Shown here: piece by piece, positions 13,184 through 13,378 of the stretch
Numbering within the stretch: position 1 is the first letter of the stretch
Layout: each line of letters begins with the position of its first letter
Source of the DNA: an uncultured Lachnospiraceae bacterium
GTDB taxonomy: Bacteria; Bacillota; Clostridia; Lachnospirales; Lachnospiraceae
Reading direction: 5' to 3'
Length of the DNA: 13,378 nt
NCBI GenBank assembly: GCA_910579325.1
Contig: CAJTTU010000098.1
Location: 1 to 13,378 of the forward strand
The notes under the pieces: model-generated
Database searches by the model: none
Seen by the model: only the letters and a program-made list of their open reading frames with translations
What the model was told of the DNA's origin: nothing
Position numbers and translations under genes: made by a program

Positions 13184-13378
13184 ATGAATAAAAGGATGAT
13201 TTCTTTCATAACCAGTCTGATATTGATATTTATGTGCTTTCTTCCTGCTCATGCCGTGGGCAGCGAGGAAAGCCAGGTTGGCGTTACTGTTGATTTTGGA
13301 TTTTATCATGCGGTAAAATCGGGACGGTATGTTCCGGTTCATATTACTGTGGAAAAACTTGGAGAGTTTGGAGAGGGG
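13184..13378 (+). CDS. Exported protein, N-terminal part (runs off the window)
   Basis: Sixty-five codons are present with no stop. The start ATG has AGAGGA about eight bases ahead. Residues 1-23 form a clear signal peptide: MNKR, a hydrophobic core (about 6-19), then PAHA with probable cleavage after Ala23 or close by. The mature part begins with acidic and Ser residues and then VGVTVDFGFYHAVKSGRYVPVHITVEKLG, which looks like alternating beta strands with an R-Y-x-P-V pattern. I do not recognise the family with confidence. The gene is probably in the same transcript as the two-component pair, which suggests it is a target or an accessory sensor. Confidence 0.8.
   Translation, partial: MNKRMISFITSLILIFMCFLPAHAVGSEESQVGVTVDFGFYHAVKSGRYVPVHITVEKLGEFGEG

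Noticed and set aside
1..13378. CRISPR arrays, insertion sequences, tRNA or rRNA genes, prophage
   Set aside because: No repeat-spacer pattern, transposase, terminal repeats, cloverleaf or rRNA sequence was seen; gene order is normal core genome.

Overview
The window is chromosomal core sequence from a low-to-moderate GC Gram-positive bacterium. It most resembles Clostridia, probably Lachnospiraceae. The evidence is the conserved order rpmH-rnpA-yidD-yidC-jag-mnmE-mnmG-rsmG followed by parA-parB-DUF4446, purine-rich AGGAGG-type ribosome sites, TTG and GTG starts, and two perfect parS sites of the B. subtilis Spo0J type. In Firmicutes this block normally adjoins dnaA and oriC, which would lie just to the left of base 1. 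The taxonomic call is inference from gene order and protein character, not from a search.

Layout. Bases 1-2990 hold the end of rpmH (L34), then rnpA, yidD, yidC and jag, all on the plus strand, closed by a strong terminator at 2947-2990. A second hairpin with a U-tract sits between rpmH and rnpA and looks like an attenuator. Bases 3075-6450 hold mnmE and mnmG, the two subunits of the tRNA wobble-uridine modifying enzyme. A very AT-rich gap leads into rsmG (16S rRNA m7G methyltransferase), whose first codons lie in a cluster of DnaA-box sequences. On the minus strand, 7410-8384 encodes a membrane-anchored alpha/beta-hydrolase-fold protein with a degenerate active site. It has a good promoter and a terminator embedded in the 3' end of rsmG. 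In Bacillus the same position is occupied by noc.

Bases 8385-8788 are a divergent control region. It holds the hydrolase promoter with an inverted repeat across it, two parS sites 58 bp apart, and a probable parA promoter that overlaps the second parS. Bases 8789-11119 are the partition operon parA-parB-DUF4446 with a clean terminator. Bases 11357-13166 are an OmpR-type response regulator and its histidine kinase, VanR/VanS-like in appearance, with overlapping reading frames. Eighteen bases after the kinase begins an exported protein that runs off the window end.

How the genes work together: the left part serves ribosome assembly, tRNA processing and modification, and membrane protein insertion. 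The middle serves chromosome segregation close to the origin. The right part is an accessory signalling unit. Most of the window is ordinary core genome and I see no clear new multi-gene system. The items most worth a second look are the degenerate hydrolase with its operator-like promoter, the DnaA-box cluster at rsmG, the parS/promoter overlap, the Arg-to-Asn change in YidC, and the kinase with an adjacent exported protein.
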